Below the pieces are notes generated by a model. That model did no database searches, was not told where the DNA came from, and saw only the letters and a program-made list of their open reading frames with translations. This document shows, in pieces, positions 18,473 through 27,309 of a stretch of 64,000 bases of DNA. Position numbers and translations under genes: made by a program. Origin of the DNA: an uncultured Lachnospiraceae bacterium (GTDB lineage Bacteria; Bacillota; Clostridia; Lachnospirales; Lachnospiraceae). The stretch lies in the NCBI GenBank assembly GCA_902761585.1, contig CACWKX010000004.1, positions 1 through 64,000 of the forward strand, read 5' to 3'. The first letter of the stretch is position 1; each line of letters begins with the position of its first letter.

Positions 18473-19675
18473 ATGACGAAGCAGCTTTATTATGAAGATG
18501 CATACCTGAAAGAGTTTGACGCACGCGTCATTGCCTGCAGGGATGGGGAGAACGGGATACATCTTTATCTGGACAAAAGTGCCTTTTTCCCGGAGGGCGG
18601 TGGTCAGGATGGGGACAGAGGGTATCTTCTCTCGGACCTGTTTCCAGGAGGAAAAGCAGCCGTTACCGATACGCAAAGTGACGGCGATGATATCTATGTT
18701 GTATGTGACCGAGAAGCGAAAATTCCCGCAGGAACAAGAGTACATGGTGTCCTGGACTGGAAGTTCCGCTTTGACCGGATGCAGAATCATTCCGGTGAAC
18801 ACATCGTGAGCGGCCTCATCCATAATCGCTTTGGCTATGAGAATGTAGGCTTTCATATGAGTGATGACAGGATGACAATCGACCTGAGCGGGGAGATCAG
18901 GGAGGAGGAGCTTCAGGAGATTGAGCAGCGGGCGAACGAGATTGTCTGGAATAACGTACCGCTCCATACGGATGTCTATACGGAGGAGGAAGCAGAGAAT
19001 GTTCAATTCCGGAGCAAGAAAGAGCTCCATGGCATGATCCGCGTTGTGACGATTCCGGGGGCGGATGTCTGTGCCTGCTGCGGAACACATGTCCGGTATA
19101 CGGGCGAAATCGGTCCAATCCGTCTGATTGCACATGAGCGATTCCGGGGCGGTATCCGCATTGAAATGATGTGCGGGCGATGGGCATACAACTATATGTC
19201 CGGCATTCTCCGTCAGAACCGGGAGGTCTCGGCGCTGACCTCTTCGAAACCGCTGGAGACAGCCGCAGGTGTCGGGAAACTGCTTGAGAGTGAAAAAGCG
19301 CTGAAGGGACAGATTCTGGAACTGCGGTATGGCGAGATGGACAGGATGGCACAGGCGCTTGCAGGGAAGGGCGCCGTGCTCATCTTTGCGCATGATTATG
19401 ATTCGGTGATGGTTCAGAAGCTGACGTCAAAGGTGATGGAGAAAAACGGCGGGACGGCCTGCGTCTTTTCGGGGAGTGATGAAGCCGGGTATTTTTATAC
19501 GATAGGGCAGAAGGACGGTGATCTGAGGGCACTGATCCGTGAGATGAATCAGGCACTCGACGGAAAAGGCGGCGGACGGCCGTATTTTCTTCAGGGCTCG
19601 GTGAAGGCAGACAAGGAGCAGGTGGAGACATTTTTGAAAGAGAATATATCTGGTCTGCTCGTGCAGCAGATCTAG
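18473..19675 (+). CDS. Alanyl-tRNA editing protein AlaX-L
   Basis: A 400-residue free-standing editing protein that removes serine or glycine mistakenly attached to tRNA-Ala. The editing domain shows FFPEGGGQDGD, the zinc-binding HSGEHIVSG (HxxxH), and CxxxH in CACCGTHVRYTGEIG. The C-terminal half (about 250-400) resembles the DHHA1 domain of AlaRS, which places it in the long AlaX-L group. No obvious promoter is seen in the 210-base gap upstream, which otherwise appears empty. Confidence 0.9.
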   Translation: MTKQLYYEDAYLKEFDARVIACRDGENGIHLYLDKSAFFPEGGGQDGDRGYLLSDLFPGGKAAVTDTQSDGDDIYVVCDREAKIPAGTRVHGVLDWKFRFDRMQNHSGEHIVSGLIHNRFGYENVGFHMSDDRMTIDLSGEIREEELQEIEQRANEIVWNNVPLHTDVYTEEEAENVQFRSKKELHGMIRVVTIPGADVCACCGTHVRYTGEIGPIRLIAHERFRGGIRIEMMCGRWAYNYMSGILRQNREVSALTSSKPLETAAGVGKLLESEKALKGQILELRYGEMDRMAQALAGKGAVLIFAHDYDSVMVQKLTSKVMEKNGGTACVFSGSDEAGYFYTIGQKDGDLRALIREMNQALDGKGGGRPYFLQGSVKADKEQVETFLKENISGLLVQQI

Positions 19676-19757
19676 CCATTGAGCTGACAAATACTGCTTC
19701 CGTCAGTCGACTATACGCAGTCATATCCGTCCCGGCAAGAGCTTCAGCTTCCTTAAG

Positions 19758-19843
19758 ATTGACGGCACCAGATTGACGGAAATCCGGGGCGGAAGATGAG
19801 ACCGTCTGCGTGTTTTGACGTACCGGGATGGATCATGTATAAT
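19758..19843 (+). promoter_or_regulatory. glmS promoter and upstream direct repeats
   Basis: TTGACG at 19815-19820 is followed by a 17-base spacer and TATAAT at 19838-19843, a near-consensus sigma-A promoter. Start should fall near 19850, giving a leader of only about 55 bases before glmS. Two copies of GATTGACGG lie upstream at 19758-19766 and 19771-19779 and might bind a regulator. Confidence 0.75.
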
Positions 19844-19904
19844 AACTAAGTTGTGTGAATTTTACTCTTTATTAGCCTGAAATGATGCGTGAGGGATCAG
19901 ATAG

Positions 19905-21758
19905 ATGTGTGGAATTGTCGGATATAACGGAACCGTACAGGCAGCGCCGCTGCTCCTGGAGGGGTTATCGAAGCTGGAATACAGAGGCTATGACTCGGCA
20001 GGTCTTGCAGTCGTCAATGACAAGACAGGCAACATCGATATCGTCAAGGCGAAGGGACGTCTGAAAATCCTCGCTGAGAAGACGGATGATGGCCGGGCGA
20101 TGCAGGGAACGATCGGAATCGGCCACACCAGATGGGCAACCCACGGAGAGCCGTCAATCGCCAATGCACATCCGCATTACAGCGATGACAGGCAGGTGGT
20201 CCTGGTTCACAACGGGATCATTGAGAACTATGTGCAGCTGAGAGAGAAGTTGGAGAAGAATGGATATACCTTCTATTCCGAGACGGACACGGAGGTCGCC
20301 GCAAAACTGATCCATTATTATTATCAGAAGTACGATCATAACCCGATCGAGACGCTGTGCCGCATGATGTATCGTGTCAGAGGCAGTTACTCTATCGGCA
20401 TTCTGTTCAAGGACCGTCCGGGCGAGCTGTATGCAGTCCGGAAGGACAGTCCGCTGGTTGTCGGTGTTTCCGAGGATGAGAAGCATCCGGGTACGTTCAT
20501 TGCATCGGACGTCACACCCATCATGAAATACACCCGTCATGTGTATTATCTGGATAATTTCGAGATTGCCTGCCTGAAGAGTGATTCAATCGATTTCTGG
20601 AACATCGACAGAGAACATGTCGAGAAGGAGCCGGTTGAGGTGAAATGGGATACCCAGGCGGCTGAGAAGAGCGGGTATGAGCATTTCATGATCAAGGAGA
20701 TCCACGAGCAGCCGAAGGCTGTCCGGGACACGATCAATGCCTATGTCAAGGATGGACAGATCGACCTTTCGGAGACAGGGCTGACCGATGATTTCCTGAA
20801 GTCCTTGGATCAGCTGTATATCGTCGCCTGCGGAAGTGCCTACCATGTCGGTGTGGCAGCCCGCTATGTGATTGAAGACCTCACCTCGATCCATATCGAA
20901 GTGGATCTGGCGAGCGAGTTCCGCTACAGAAACCTGAAGCTGCGGGACCGCTCCCTGGTCATCATCATTTCCCAGTCCGGCGAAACGGCAGACTCCCTGG
21001 CGGCGCTCAGGCTCGCGAAGGAGAAGGGTGTACCGACTCTGGCGATTGTCAATGTCATCGGCTCCACGATTGCCCGTGAGGCAGATCATGTCATGTACAC
21101 GCTTGCAGGGCCGGAGATTGCCGTCGCGACGACAAAGGCCTACTCCACCCAGCTGATCGCAACGTATCTGTTTGCGGTCGAGGCAGCGCGGGCACGTGGT
21201 GAGATCACCCAGGAGAAGGCGGATGAGATGGTCGCTGAGATGCAGACGCTCCCGGAGAAGATCGAGCGGGTGCTGAACGACAAGGACAGAATCCAGTGGT
21301 TTGCGGCAAAGTTTGCGAACGCAAAGGACATGTTCTTCATTGGAAGAGGGCTGGACTACGCGATCAGTCTGGAAGGCTCCCTGAAGATGAAGGAGATCAG
21401 CTACATCCACTCGGAAGCCTACGCCGCGGGCGAGCTGAAGCATGGAACCATCTCTCTGATCGAGAAGGGGACGCTGGTTGTCGGTGTCATGACACAGTCG
21501 AAGCTGTTCGAGAAGACCCGCTCCAACATGGTGGAGGTCGGAAGTCGCGGCGGTTACCTGATGGGGCTGACCACCTATGGCAACTACAGCATCGAGGACA
21601 CGGTGAACTTCACCGTCTATGTGCCAAAGACAGATGAGCATTTTATGACCTCGCTGGCGGTCATCCCGCTGCAGCTTCTGGGCTATTATGTCTCCTGTGC
21701 AAAAGGCCTGGATGTCGATAAGCCGAGGAACCTTGCAAAGTCCGTGACCGTCGAGTAA
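19905..21758 (+). CDS. glmS: Glutamine-fructose-6-phosphate aminotransferase (isomerizing)
   Basis: GlmS makes glucosamine-6-phosphate, the first step toward UDP-GlcNAc for peptidoglycan. The 617-residue protein starts MCGIVGYNG, with catalytic Cys2 of the N-terminal glutaminase domain. It continues with LEYRGYDSAG, TRWATHG and HNGIIENY, then two SIS domains (about 290-430 and 460-600) with ACGSAYH, SQSGETADS and a C-terminus KSVTVE. The length is full. In many Firmicutes glmS is preceded by a glucosamine-6-phosphate-sensing ribozyme; the short leader here leaves no room for it. Confidence 0.96.
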   Translation: MCGIVGYNGTVQAAPLLLEGLSKLEYRGYDSAGLAVVNDKTGNIDIVKAKGRLKILAEKTDDGRAMQGTIGIGHTRWATHGEPSIANAHPHYSDDRQVVLVHNGIIENYVQLREKLEKNGYTFYSETDTEVAAKLIHYYYQKYDHNPIETLCRMMYRVRGSYSIGILFKDRPGELYAVRKDSPLVVGVSEDEKHPGTFIASDVTPIMKYTRHVYYLDNFEIACLKSDSIDFWNIDREHVEKEPVEVKWDTQAAEKSGYEHFMIKEIHEQPKAVRDTINAYVKDGQIDLSETGLTDDFLKSLDQLYIVACGSAYHVGVAARYVIEDLTSIHIEVDLASEFRYRNLKLRDRSLVIIISQSGETADSLAALRLAKEKGVPTLAIVNVIGSTIAREADHVMYTLAGPEIAVATTKAYSTQLIATYLFAVEAARARGEITQEKADEMVAEMQTLPEKIERVLNDKDRIQWFAAKFANAKDMFFIGRGLDYAISLEGSLKMKEISYIHSEAYAAGELKHGTISLIEKGTLVVGVMTQSKLFEKTRSNMVEVGSRGGYLMGLTTYGNYSIEDTVNFTVYVPKTDEHFMTSLAVIPLQLLGYYVSCAKGLDVDKPRNLAKSVTVE

Positions 21759-21838
21759 GATCCGGAAAACAATAAGCTGCAAGGTCTGATCGTGCGGTGG
21801 GGTTCTGCCCGTCAAGTGGAGCGTGAATCATAAAAATG

Positions 21839-21868
21839 TACCGCCAGCTGAGCAATCAGCTGGCGGTA
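21839..21868. terminator. Terminator hairpin shared by glmS and the rfb operon
   Basis: A perfect 12-bp stem, taccgccagctg at 21839-21850 with cagctggcggta at 21857-21868, and a six-base loop. Reading the minus strand, the stem is followed by a T-run (complement of aaaaa at 21832-21836), so it best fits the end of the rfb transcript. It may also stop glmS, though T's are fewer on that side. The remaining bases to 22031 hold nothing recognisable. Confidence 0.75.
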
Positions 21869-22031
21869 TTCTTATACCGACGAAGCATCGTATTCATGGG
21901 AATTGACCGGAACCATCAGAGTTTGAAGGACCATGAGGCTGGACGATGCGTGATCTGAGGCAATGAGTGTAGAAACGGAGAACGATATGAGTGACTTGAT
22001 CGAGTCAGGAATACTTCCCTGATGTCCTCTT

Positions 22032-22637
22032 TTAGGTAAAATGAAAGGTTTTCGCAAGAACGTCGAAATCCATATCGCGCTGCGCCAGGTTCAGCGGTGT
22101 TCCGTCATCGAGATGATAGCCGGAGGCGTCTCCGCAGCCGGGATAGGAACCGACGACATGCGGCCACTTGATGCCGACGGACGGGTCGTTCCAGGCGATA
22201 CCGCCCTCATCGCCAGGTGTGTAGAAATCTGTCACCTTATAGCAGAACTCTGCGATGTCGGAGAGCACAAGGAAGCCATGTGCGAATCCTGGTGAGATGT
22301 AGAACTGAAGGTGGTTGTCCTCGGAAAGCTCCACGCCGTACCACTGGCCGAAGGTTTTGCTGCCCTCACGCAGATCAACTGCAACGTCGAAGACGGTCCC
22401 GCGGATGCAGCGGACCAGCTTTCCCTGAGGATGTTTCTTCTGAAAATGAAGCCCGCGCAGCACACCCTTTGTCGAGGAGGACTGGTTGTCCTGGACAAAG
22501 ACCATGTCAAGGCCGGCTTCCTTCATGTCGCGCTCGTTGTAGGTTTCTGTAAAATAGCCTCTTTTATCGCCGTGTACAGTCGGCAGAATGGTGTAGAGGC
22601 CGTCGATCGGTGTCTGATTGACTGTAATCTGTCCCAT
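22032..22637 (-). CDS. rfbC: dTDP-4-dehydrorhamnose 3,5-epimerase
   Basis: RfbC catalyses the third step of dTDP-L-rhamnose synthesis. The 201-residue cupin shows GLHFQKKHPQGKLVRC, with the catalytic His, then GTVFDVAVDLREGSKTFGQW, PGFAHGFLVLSD and CYKVTDFYTPGDEGGIAWNDP, all family signatures. It is the last gene of the minus-strand rfbA-B-D-C run, 75 bp after rfbD. The final residues (FHFT) complete a normal length for clostridial members. Confidence 0.95.
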   Translation of the reverse strand: MGQITVNQTPIDGLYTILPTVHGDKRGYFTETYNERDMKEAGLDMVFVQDNQSSSTKGVLRGLHFQKKHPQGKLVRCIRGTVFDVAVDLREGSKTFGQWYGVELSEDNHLQFYISPGFAHGFLVLSDIAEFCYKVTDFYTPGDEGGIAWNDPSVGIKWPHVVGSYPGCGDASGYHLDDGTPLNLAQRDMDFDVLAKTFHFT

Positions 22638-22712
22638 GTAATTCGTATGATCCTTTCTTTACATCATGCAGCCGGCACGTAAGGCCGGCCGACAGCATGA
22701 AAACGTCTGGCT

Positions 22713-23741
22713 TTAGTACCCAAGCTCCTTCAGATATCTTGACAGAGCATCTCTCCAGTCCGGAAGAGGAGTGAAGCCCTCCCTGACGAGCTTCGTTTTG
22801 TCGAGACGGCTGTTGAAGGGGCGCTTTGCCTTGGACAGCCCGTATTCAGCCGTGCTGACCGGGATGAGCCGGAGATTCTTCTCGCTGTACTCGTCGTGGC
22901 CGAGCAGCGCAGCCTGGCGGAAAATCTCGCGGGAGAAATCGTACCAGCTGATATAGCCCGTCTTCGTGCCTTCCTTTGTATAGACAGCCTCCGGCGACGC
23001 ACTCTTTGTTCCATCCATGAGATACCCGCCCTCGGAGGCTGGAATCTCCGCATTGGTCGCATGGAAATACCCATACTTTTCTGTTGCAATCATATCGACC
23101 AGAAGCGACGCCAGGTCAAATGTGTAGGTCGGCGTCCCGATCTGATCATCGACGATTCTCAGTTCATCATGGTTCTTGCCGATATTCAGCATGGTCTTGA
23201 TGTAATTTTTTCCGTTCTTGCCGAAAACCCATGCAATCCGGACGATAAAATACTTGTCGAGGGTACCGGAGACTGCCAGTTCCCCGTCAAGCTTCGTCTG
23301 GCCGTAGACGTTCAGCGGCTTGTAACCCTTGAAATCCGGATCCCACGGCGTATCTCCCTGTCCGTCAAAGACATAGTCTGTGGAAAGGTAGACCATCTTT
23401 GCATCGATGGCTTTTGCTGCGTCCGCGATGTTCTGGGTTCCGCCAACGTTGACGGCGCGGACCTTCGCCACCTTGTCGTCATCCTCGGCAAGATCGACTG
23501 CTGTCCATGCGGCGCAGTGGACAATGACGTCAGGTCGAAGCGTCTGGACCGCTTTCATGACGGCATCCTGGTCTGTGATATCAAGGGAGATATAAGGCAT
23601 AGTTGTGACAGGGCTTCCATCCTGCGCCCCGGCATATTCCGGCTGGATATCCGATCCGGTTCCCTGATAGCCTCTTTTGTAGAGCTCGTTCATCACGTCA
23701 TGGCCGAGCTGACCGCCAACTCCTGTTACCAGTACATTCAT
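22713..23741 (-). CDS. rfbD: dTDP-4-dehydrorhamnose reductase
   Basis: RfbD reduces the 4-keto group to give dTDP-L-rhamnose. The Rossmann NAD(P) motif is GVGGQLGHDV, followed by HCAAWTAVDLAEDD, STDYVFDGQGDTPW and the catalytic YGQTKLDGE. The product is 342 residues, some 40-50 longer than typical, mostly from an insertion in the C-terminal substrate domain (GGYLMDGTKSASPEAVYTK). The open frame extends to 23828, but the ATG at 23741 has an AAGGAT ribosome site at the right distance, while upstream codons overlap rfbB. Confidence 0.93.
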   Translation of the reverse strand: MNVLVTGVGGQLGHDVMNELYKRGYQGTGSDIQPEYAGAQDGSPVTTMPYISLDITDQDAVMKAVQTLRPDVIVHCAAWTAVDLAEDDDKVAKVRAVNVGGTQNIADAAKAIDAKMVYLSTDYVFDGQGDTPWDPDFKGYKPLNVYGQTKLDGELAVSGTLDKYFIVRIAWVFGKNGKNYIKTMLNIGKNHDELRIVDDQIGTPTYTFDLASLLVDMIATEKYGYFHATNAEIPASEGGYLMDGTKSASPEAVYTKEGTKTGYISWYDFSREIFRQAALLGHDEYSEKNLRLIPVSTAEYGLSKAKRPFNSRLDKTKLVREGFTPLPDWRDALSRYLKELGY

Positions 23742-23755
23742 CGTTTTCATCCTTG

Positions 23756-24784
23756 TCAGACTTCTTTCCTGTTTCCGTACATCTTCTGGTAGTAGTTCTG
23801 GTATTCTCCGGAAATGATTGGCTTCCACCAGTCTTCATGTGTCTTGTACCAGTCGATGGTCATCCTGATGCCATCCGCGAACTTCGTCTCCGGAAGCCAG
23901 CCCAGCTCATTGTGAATCTTGGTCGGGTCGATGGCATAGCGTCTGTCGTGTCCTTTGCGGTCCTCTACGTGCGTAATCAGGGAGTAGGGCTTTCCGAGCG
24001 CGTCGCAAATCAGCTTCACAATGTCAATGTTGTGCATCTCATTGTGTCCGCCAACGTTGTAGACCTCGCCGTCTCTGCCCTTGCGCATGATCAGATCGAT
24101 CGCGCGGCAGTGATCCTCCACATAGAGCCAGTCGCGGACATTCTTTCCCTCGCCGTAGACCGGGAGTGGCTTGTCATTCAGTGCGTTGATGAACATCAGC
24201 GGAATGAGTTTCTCCGGGAACTGATACGGTCCGTAGTTGTTGGAGCACCTGGAAATGGTAACGGGAAGGCCAAATGTTCTGTGGTATGCCAGGACAAACA
24301 GATCCGCGGACGCCTTGGAGCTGGAATACGGGCTGGAGGTGTGAAGCGGGGTATCCTCATGAAAGAAGAGATCCGGGCGGTCAAGCGGCAGATCACCATA
24401 TACCTCGTCGGTAGAAACCTGGTGGAACCGGCGGATGCCGTACTTGCGGCAGGCATCCATCAGGATCGTTGTTCCGTGGATGTTGGTTTCAAGAAAGATG
24501 TCCGGATTCACGATCGAGCGGTCGACATGACTCTCCGCAGCAAAGTTGACGACAATGTCCGGTTTCTCCTCCTCAAAGAGCCGCTCAACCGCCTCGCGGT
24601 CCGTGATGGACTCCTTTACAAAGCGGAAGTTCGGTTTGTCGAGGACAGGCTTCAGGGTGGACAGGTTTCCTGCATAGGTCAGGCTGTCGAGACAGATGAT
24701 CCGGTCCTCTGGATGGGCTTTCATTTCGTAGAAGATAAAGTTGGAGCCGATGAAGCCGGCTCCGCCGGTGACGATGATATTCAT
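23756..24784 (-). CDS. rfbB: dTDP-glucose 4,6-dehydratase
   Basis: RfbB oxidises and dehydrates dTDP-glucose to dTDP-4-keto-6-deoxyglucose. The 342-residue extended SDR has the NAD motif TGGAGFIGSNF, AGNLSTLKPV, HVDRSIVNPD, the catalytic TDEVYGDL and SPYSSSKASAD, and RCSNNYGPYQFPEKLIPL. An AAAGGA ribosome site is nine bases before the ATG. It lies between rfbA and rfbD. Confidence 0.96.
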   Translation of the reverse strand: MNIIVTGGAGFIGSNFIFYEMKAHPEDRIICLDSLTYAGNLSTLKPVLDKPNFRFVKESITDREAVERLFEEEKPDIVVNFAAESHVDRSIVNPDIFLETNIHGTTILMDACRKYGIRRFHQVSTDEVYGDLPLDRPDLFFHEDTPLHTSSPYSSSKASADLFVLAYHRTFGLPVTISRCSNNYGPYQFPEKLIPLMFINALNDKPLPVYGEGKNVRDWLYVEDHCRAIDLIMRKGRDGEVYNVGGHNEMHNIDIVKLICDALGKPYSLITHVEDRKGHDRRYAIDPTKIHNELGWLPETKFADGIRMTIDWYKTHEDWWKPIISGEYQNYYQKMYGNRKEV

Positions 24785-24847
24785 AAACAGAGTCCTTTCT
24801 GTGTGTCTGATCAGCTGACTTTCCGCGCCTTGAACGATTCTCCCGGG

Positions 24848-24873
24848 AATCGGTCAGCTTAATCGGTCAGCTT
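24848..24873. repeat. Perfect 13-bp tandem duplication after rfbA
   Basis: AATCGGTCAGCTT is present twice head to tail (24848-24860 and 24861-24873), immediately downstream of the rfbA stop codon in the 90-bp gap to rfbB. Probably a recent slippage duplication with no evident function. Confidence 0.85.
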
Positions 24874-24874
24874 G

Positions 24875-25771
24875 TCACTGTGTCTTGTCGATATACTTGC
24901 CGTCGAGAACGTCCTTGAGGTACTGCCCGTATTGGTTCTTTTTCAGAATATTGTAGACCTCGAGGACCTCCTCCTTGCTGATCCAGCCGTTGTTGTAGGC
25001 GATTTCCTCCAGGCAGGCAATCTTGCGGTGCTCGTGCTGCTCGACCGTCTTGACGAAGTTGGTCGCATCCACAAGCGACTCGTGCGTCCCGGTATCGAGC
25101 CAGGTGAAGCCCTGTCCCAGAAGCTCGACATTGAGGTCGCCATGTTCCAGGTAGATGCGGTTGAGGTCGGTGATTTCCAGCTCTCCGCGCGCGGATGGCT
25201 TCAGGTTCTGAGCGTATTCGATGACGCGGTTGTCATACACGTACAGGCCGGTCACGCAGTAGTTGCTCTTCGGCTTCTTCGGTTTCTCCTCGATCGAGAC
25301 GGCCTTTCCTTCTTTGTTGAAGGAGACAATGCCGAAGCGCTCCGGATCATCGACGTAATACCCGAAGACCGTAGCCCCGCGGCCGGACTCCGCGTTCTTG
25401 ATGGCGGTCTTCATGCGCTTCTTCAGTCCATGACCGAAGAAAATGTTGTCCCCGAGGATCATCGTGACTTCGTCGGATCCGATGAATTCCTTCCCGATGA
25501 TGAAGGCCTGTGCAAGTCCGTCCGGGCTGGGCTGAACCGCATAGTTCAGGTGGACGCCAAACTGATGCCCGTCACCGAGCAGCTCGCGGAAGCGCGGCGT
25601 GTCCTGCGGCGTCGAGATGATCAGAATCTCCCGGATACCGGCAGACATCAGGACCGACATCGGATAGTAGATCATCGGTTTGTCATAGATCGGAAGCAGT
25701 TGCTTCGAGGTGACCATGGTGAGCGGATACAGGCGCGTGCCGGATCCGCCGGCGAGAATGATTCCCTTCAT
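24875..25771 (-). CDS. rfbA: Glucose-1-phosphate thymidylyltransferase
   Basis: RfbA makes dTDP-glucose from dTTP and glucose-1-phosphate, the first step of dTDP-L-rhamnose synthesis. The 298-residue nucleotidyltransferase begins [18 protein letters not shown], followed by [33 protein letters not shown] and [16 protein letters not shown]. It is the first gene of the rfb run, with an AAAGGAG ribosome site. The promoter with an internal dyad lies about 100 bp upstream. Confidence 0.96.
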   Translation of the reverse strand: MKGIILAGGSGTRLYPLTMVTSKQLLPIYDKPMIYYPMSVLMSAGIREILIISTPQDTPRFRELLGDGHQFGVHLNYAVQPSPDGLAQAFIIGKEFIGSDEVTMILGDNIFFGHGLKKRMKTAIKNAESGRGATVFGYYVDDPERFGIVSFNKEGKAVSIEEKPKKPKSNYCVTGLYVYDNRVIEYAQNLKPSARGELEITDLNRIYLEHGDLNVELLGQGFTWLDTGTHESLVDATNFVKTVEQHEHRKIACLEEIAYNNGWISKEEVLEVYNILKKNQYGQYLKDVLDGKYIDKTQ

Positions 25772-25864
25772 GTATCAGAACTCCTTTCTCGTGCTGGAGC
25801 CTGCCGGAAATACCTGATGCTTCTGTATGACCCGTACGGGCTCCGGCAGGCTTTAACTGGCTAC

Positions 25865-25895
25865 AGTGTATATGGTGACGCTACGTCACCTTCAA
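25865..25895 (-). promoter_or_regulatory. rfb operon promoter with a dyad in the spacer
   Basis: Read on the minus strand: -35 TTGAAG (25890-25895), then the perfect dyad GGTGACG-TAG-CGTCACC (25874-25890), then overlapping -10 options TATACA (25867-25872, spacer 17) or TACACT (25865-25870, spacer 19). A dyad filling the spacer, beginning at the last base of the -35, with an overlong spacer is the classic layout of promoters activated by MerR-family proteins. The gene just upstream encodes a MerR-type protein. Confidence 0.6.
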
Positions 25896-25928
25896 GCCTT
25901 CAGAGAAAATACAGAAAATTTAAGGCGA

Positions 25929-27167
25929 TCAGAGCGTACAGACAAAAATACCAGCATCTTTTGTGACGTAGAATTCATTTCCAACCTGTTCTTTTACAAA
26001 TGTCTGAAACTCTTTGTACCGGTTGACCAGGTACTGGTTCTGGTTGCCATGGCAGGAGAGAATATATTCGATGAGCGGCTGTGGGTCGGTAATCCTCAGT
26101 CCATCCTCATATCGAAGCAGACGGACGGAGGAGAAAACCGGGGAGAGAAGCGCCAGCCCGTTTTCCAGACCGAAGCGCTCATACAGCTGTCCCTGTGAGA
26201 GCGAGATATGACTGTCGAATAGACGGACAAGATCGCGGATTTCATGCATATGGCGGCTGCTGTAGCTGCTGCAGATAAGACGCCCGCCCGGTTTCAGGAC
26301 GCGTGCAAGCTCCTGAAGCGTTCCGGGCAGATCATCTGCATAGAACAGAACATGGTTGGCGATGACAAGGTCAAAGGTTTTGTCCGGGTATGGGATGTTG
26401 GCGCAGTCGAAGACCTGGAAGGTGAAGGGCTGGAGAGCCTGCCAGCCATCAGCAGGACCGGCCTGATCAGAAACCTGACTGTCAGCAGTGGAAATGGCCT
26501 GACGGATATTCCGCCGAACGTCCCGTATCATGCCGTCTGATATATCCGACAGTACGATGGAGATGGGATGCGGGAGACCTTCGTGCCGACAGGTCCAGAG
26601 GGCACCGTCTCCGCAGCCGACCTCCAGAACACGCATGCCAGGTGTAAGCTCCAGCCTTTGGTAGAGCCAGGGAAACCACCCTTCCGGATTTGTCGAATAG
26701 AGGCTGTGAAGCGCGATGCGGGCGGAGAGGTTCGTAGCGCTTCTGTACTGGGATGCAAGAGAGCGCTCCATGCCGGTCAGATGGATCAGGTCGAGCATAT
26801 TCTGCCAGTTGACATTACCGCGGCGGAGCTCCTCCTCGGTATCACGAATCGCCTCGGCGACCGTCTGCATCTGTTCGATGCGGTCCTGGACGAGTTTTTC
26901 CTGTATGCGAAGCATCCGGGAGATATGGCTGTAGTCCGACCCGCCGATGGTCATGCCCCTGATCTCCTCCAGAGAAAAGCCAAGGTACTTGAGAAGCAGA
27001 ATCTGCTGGAGAGAGGCAAGGTCCCGGTCTGTGTAAAACCGGGCACCGTGCGCATCCACGAATGAGGGCTTGAGTACATTCTGCCGATCGTAGAACCGGA
27101 TGGTCCGGACTGAGACATCCGCAAGCCTTGCGAACTGACCTGACGAATAATAACCTTCCTTTTTCAT
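25929..27167 (-). CDS. MerR-family regulator fused to a SAM-dependent methyltransferase
   Basis: A 412-residue two-domain protein. The N-terminal MerR winged helix has YYSSGQFARLADVSVRTIRFYDRQ, here residues about 5-30, with FYTDRDLASLQQILLLKYLGF. A dimerisation coil (about 75-125) rich in Q and E follows. The C-terminal class I methyltransferase (about 165-380) has motif I VLEVGCGDGALW, FDLVIANHVLFY and ARVLKPGGRLI. MerR proteins usually sense a small ligand through the C-terminal part; here that part may bind SAM or a substrate, or act as an enzyme. The frame opens at 27200, but ATG 27167 has a GGAGG site. It lies upstream of and parallel to rfbA. Confidence 0.88.
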   Translation of the reverse strand: MKKEGYYSSGQFARLADVSVRTIRFYDRQNVLKPSFVDAHGARFYTDRDLASLQQILLLKYLGFSLEEIRGMTIGGSDYSHISRMLRIQEKLVQDRIEQMQTVAEAIRDTEEELRRGNVNWQNMLDLIHLTGMERSLASQYRSATNLSARIALHSLYSTNPEGWFPWLYQRLELTPGMRVLEVGCGDGALWTCRHEGLPHPISIVLSDISDGMIRDVRRNIRQAISTADSQVSDQAGPADGWQALQPFTFQVFDCANIPYPDKTFDLVIANHVLFYADDLPGTLQELARVLKPGGRLICSSYSSRHMHEIRDLVRLFDSHISLSQGQLYERFGLENGLALLSPVFSSVRLLRYEDGLRITDPQPLIEYILSCHGNQNQYLVNRYKEFQTFVKEQVGNEFYVTKDAGIFVCTL

Positions 27168-27200
27168 GGCAGTTTTCACCTCCGCCCTTTCCGGATTCAA

Positions 27201-27277
27201 TCAAACATACATGTTTGAAACAGATTGTATCACAGCCGCAGAAACATTTCGACAGGGGGAACAAGACAGCGTATAAT
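27201..27277. promoter_or_regulatory. Overlapping divergent promoters with an operator-like dyad
   Basis: Minus strand (toward the MerR gene): TCGAAA (27247-27252), 17-base spacer, TACAAT (27224-27229). Plus strand (toward the dipeptidase gene): TCGACA (27249-27254), 17-base spacer, TATAAT (27272-27277). The two -35 hexamers overlap, so the promoters should compete. A perfect dyad, TCAAACAT-AC-ATGTTTGA (27201-27218), covers the start region of the minus promoter and could be a repressor site. Confidence 0.6.
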
Positions 27278-27309
27278 GCAGGGTATCACGCAGCAAGGGA
27301 GGTTATCAT

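Noticed and set aside
19676..19904. Possible glmS ribozyme
   Set aside because: No ribozyme core sequence was seen, and the promoter at 19815-19843 leaves only about 55 transcribed bases.
20586..21815. A 409-residue open frame antisense to glmS
   Set aside because: It lies wholly over the conserved glmS gene, has no recognisable domain and no ribosome site, and is rich in R, H and Q as expected from the complement of a GC-rich coding strand.
23753..24862. A 369-residue open frame antisense to rfbB, and a 298-residue one antisense to rfbD
   Set aside because: Both lie over well-recognised rfb genes on the other strand and resemble no protein.
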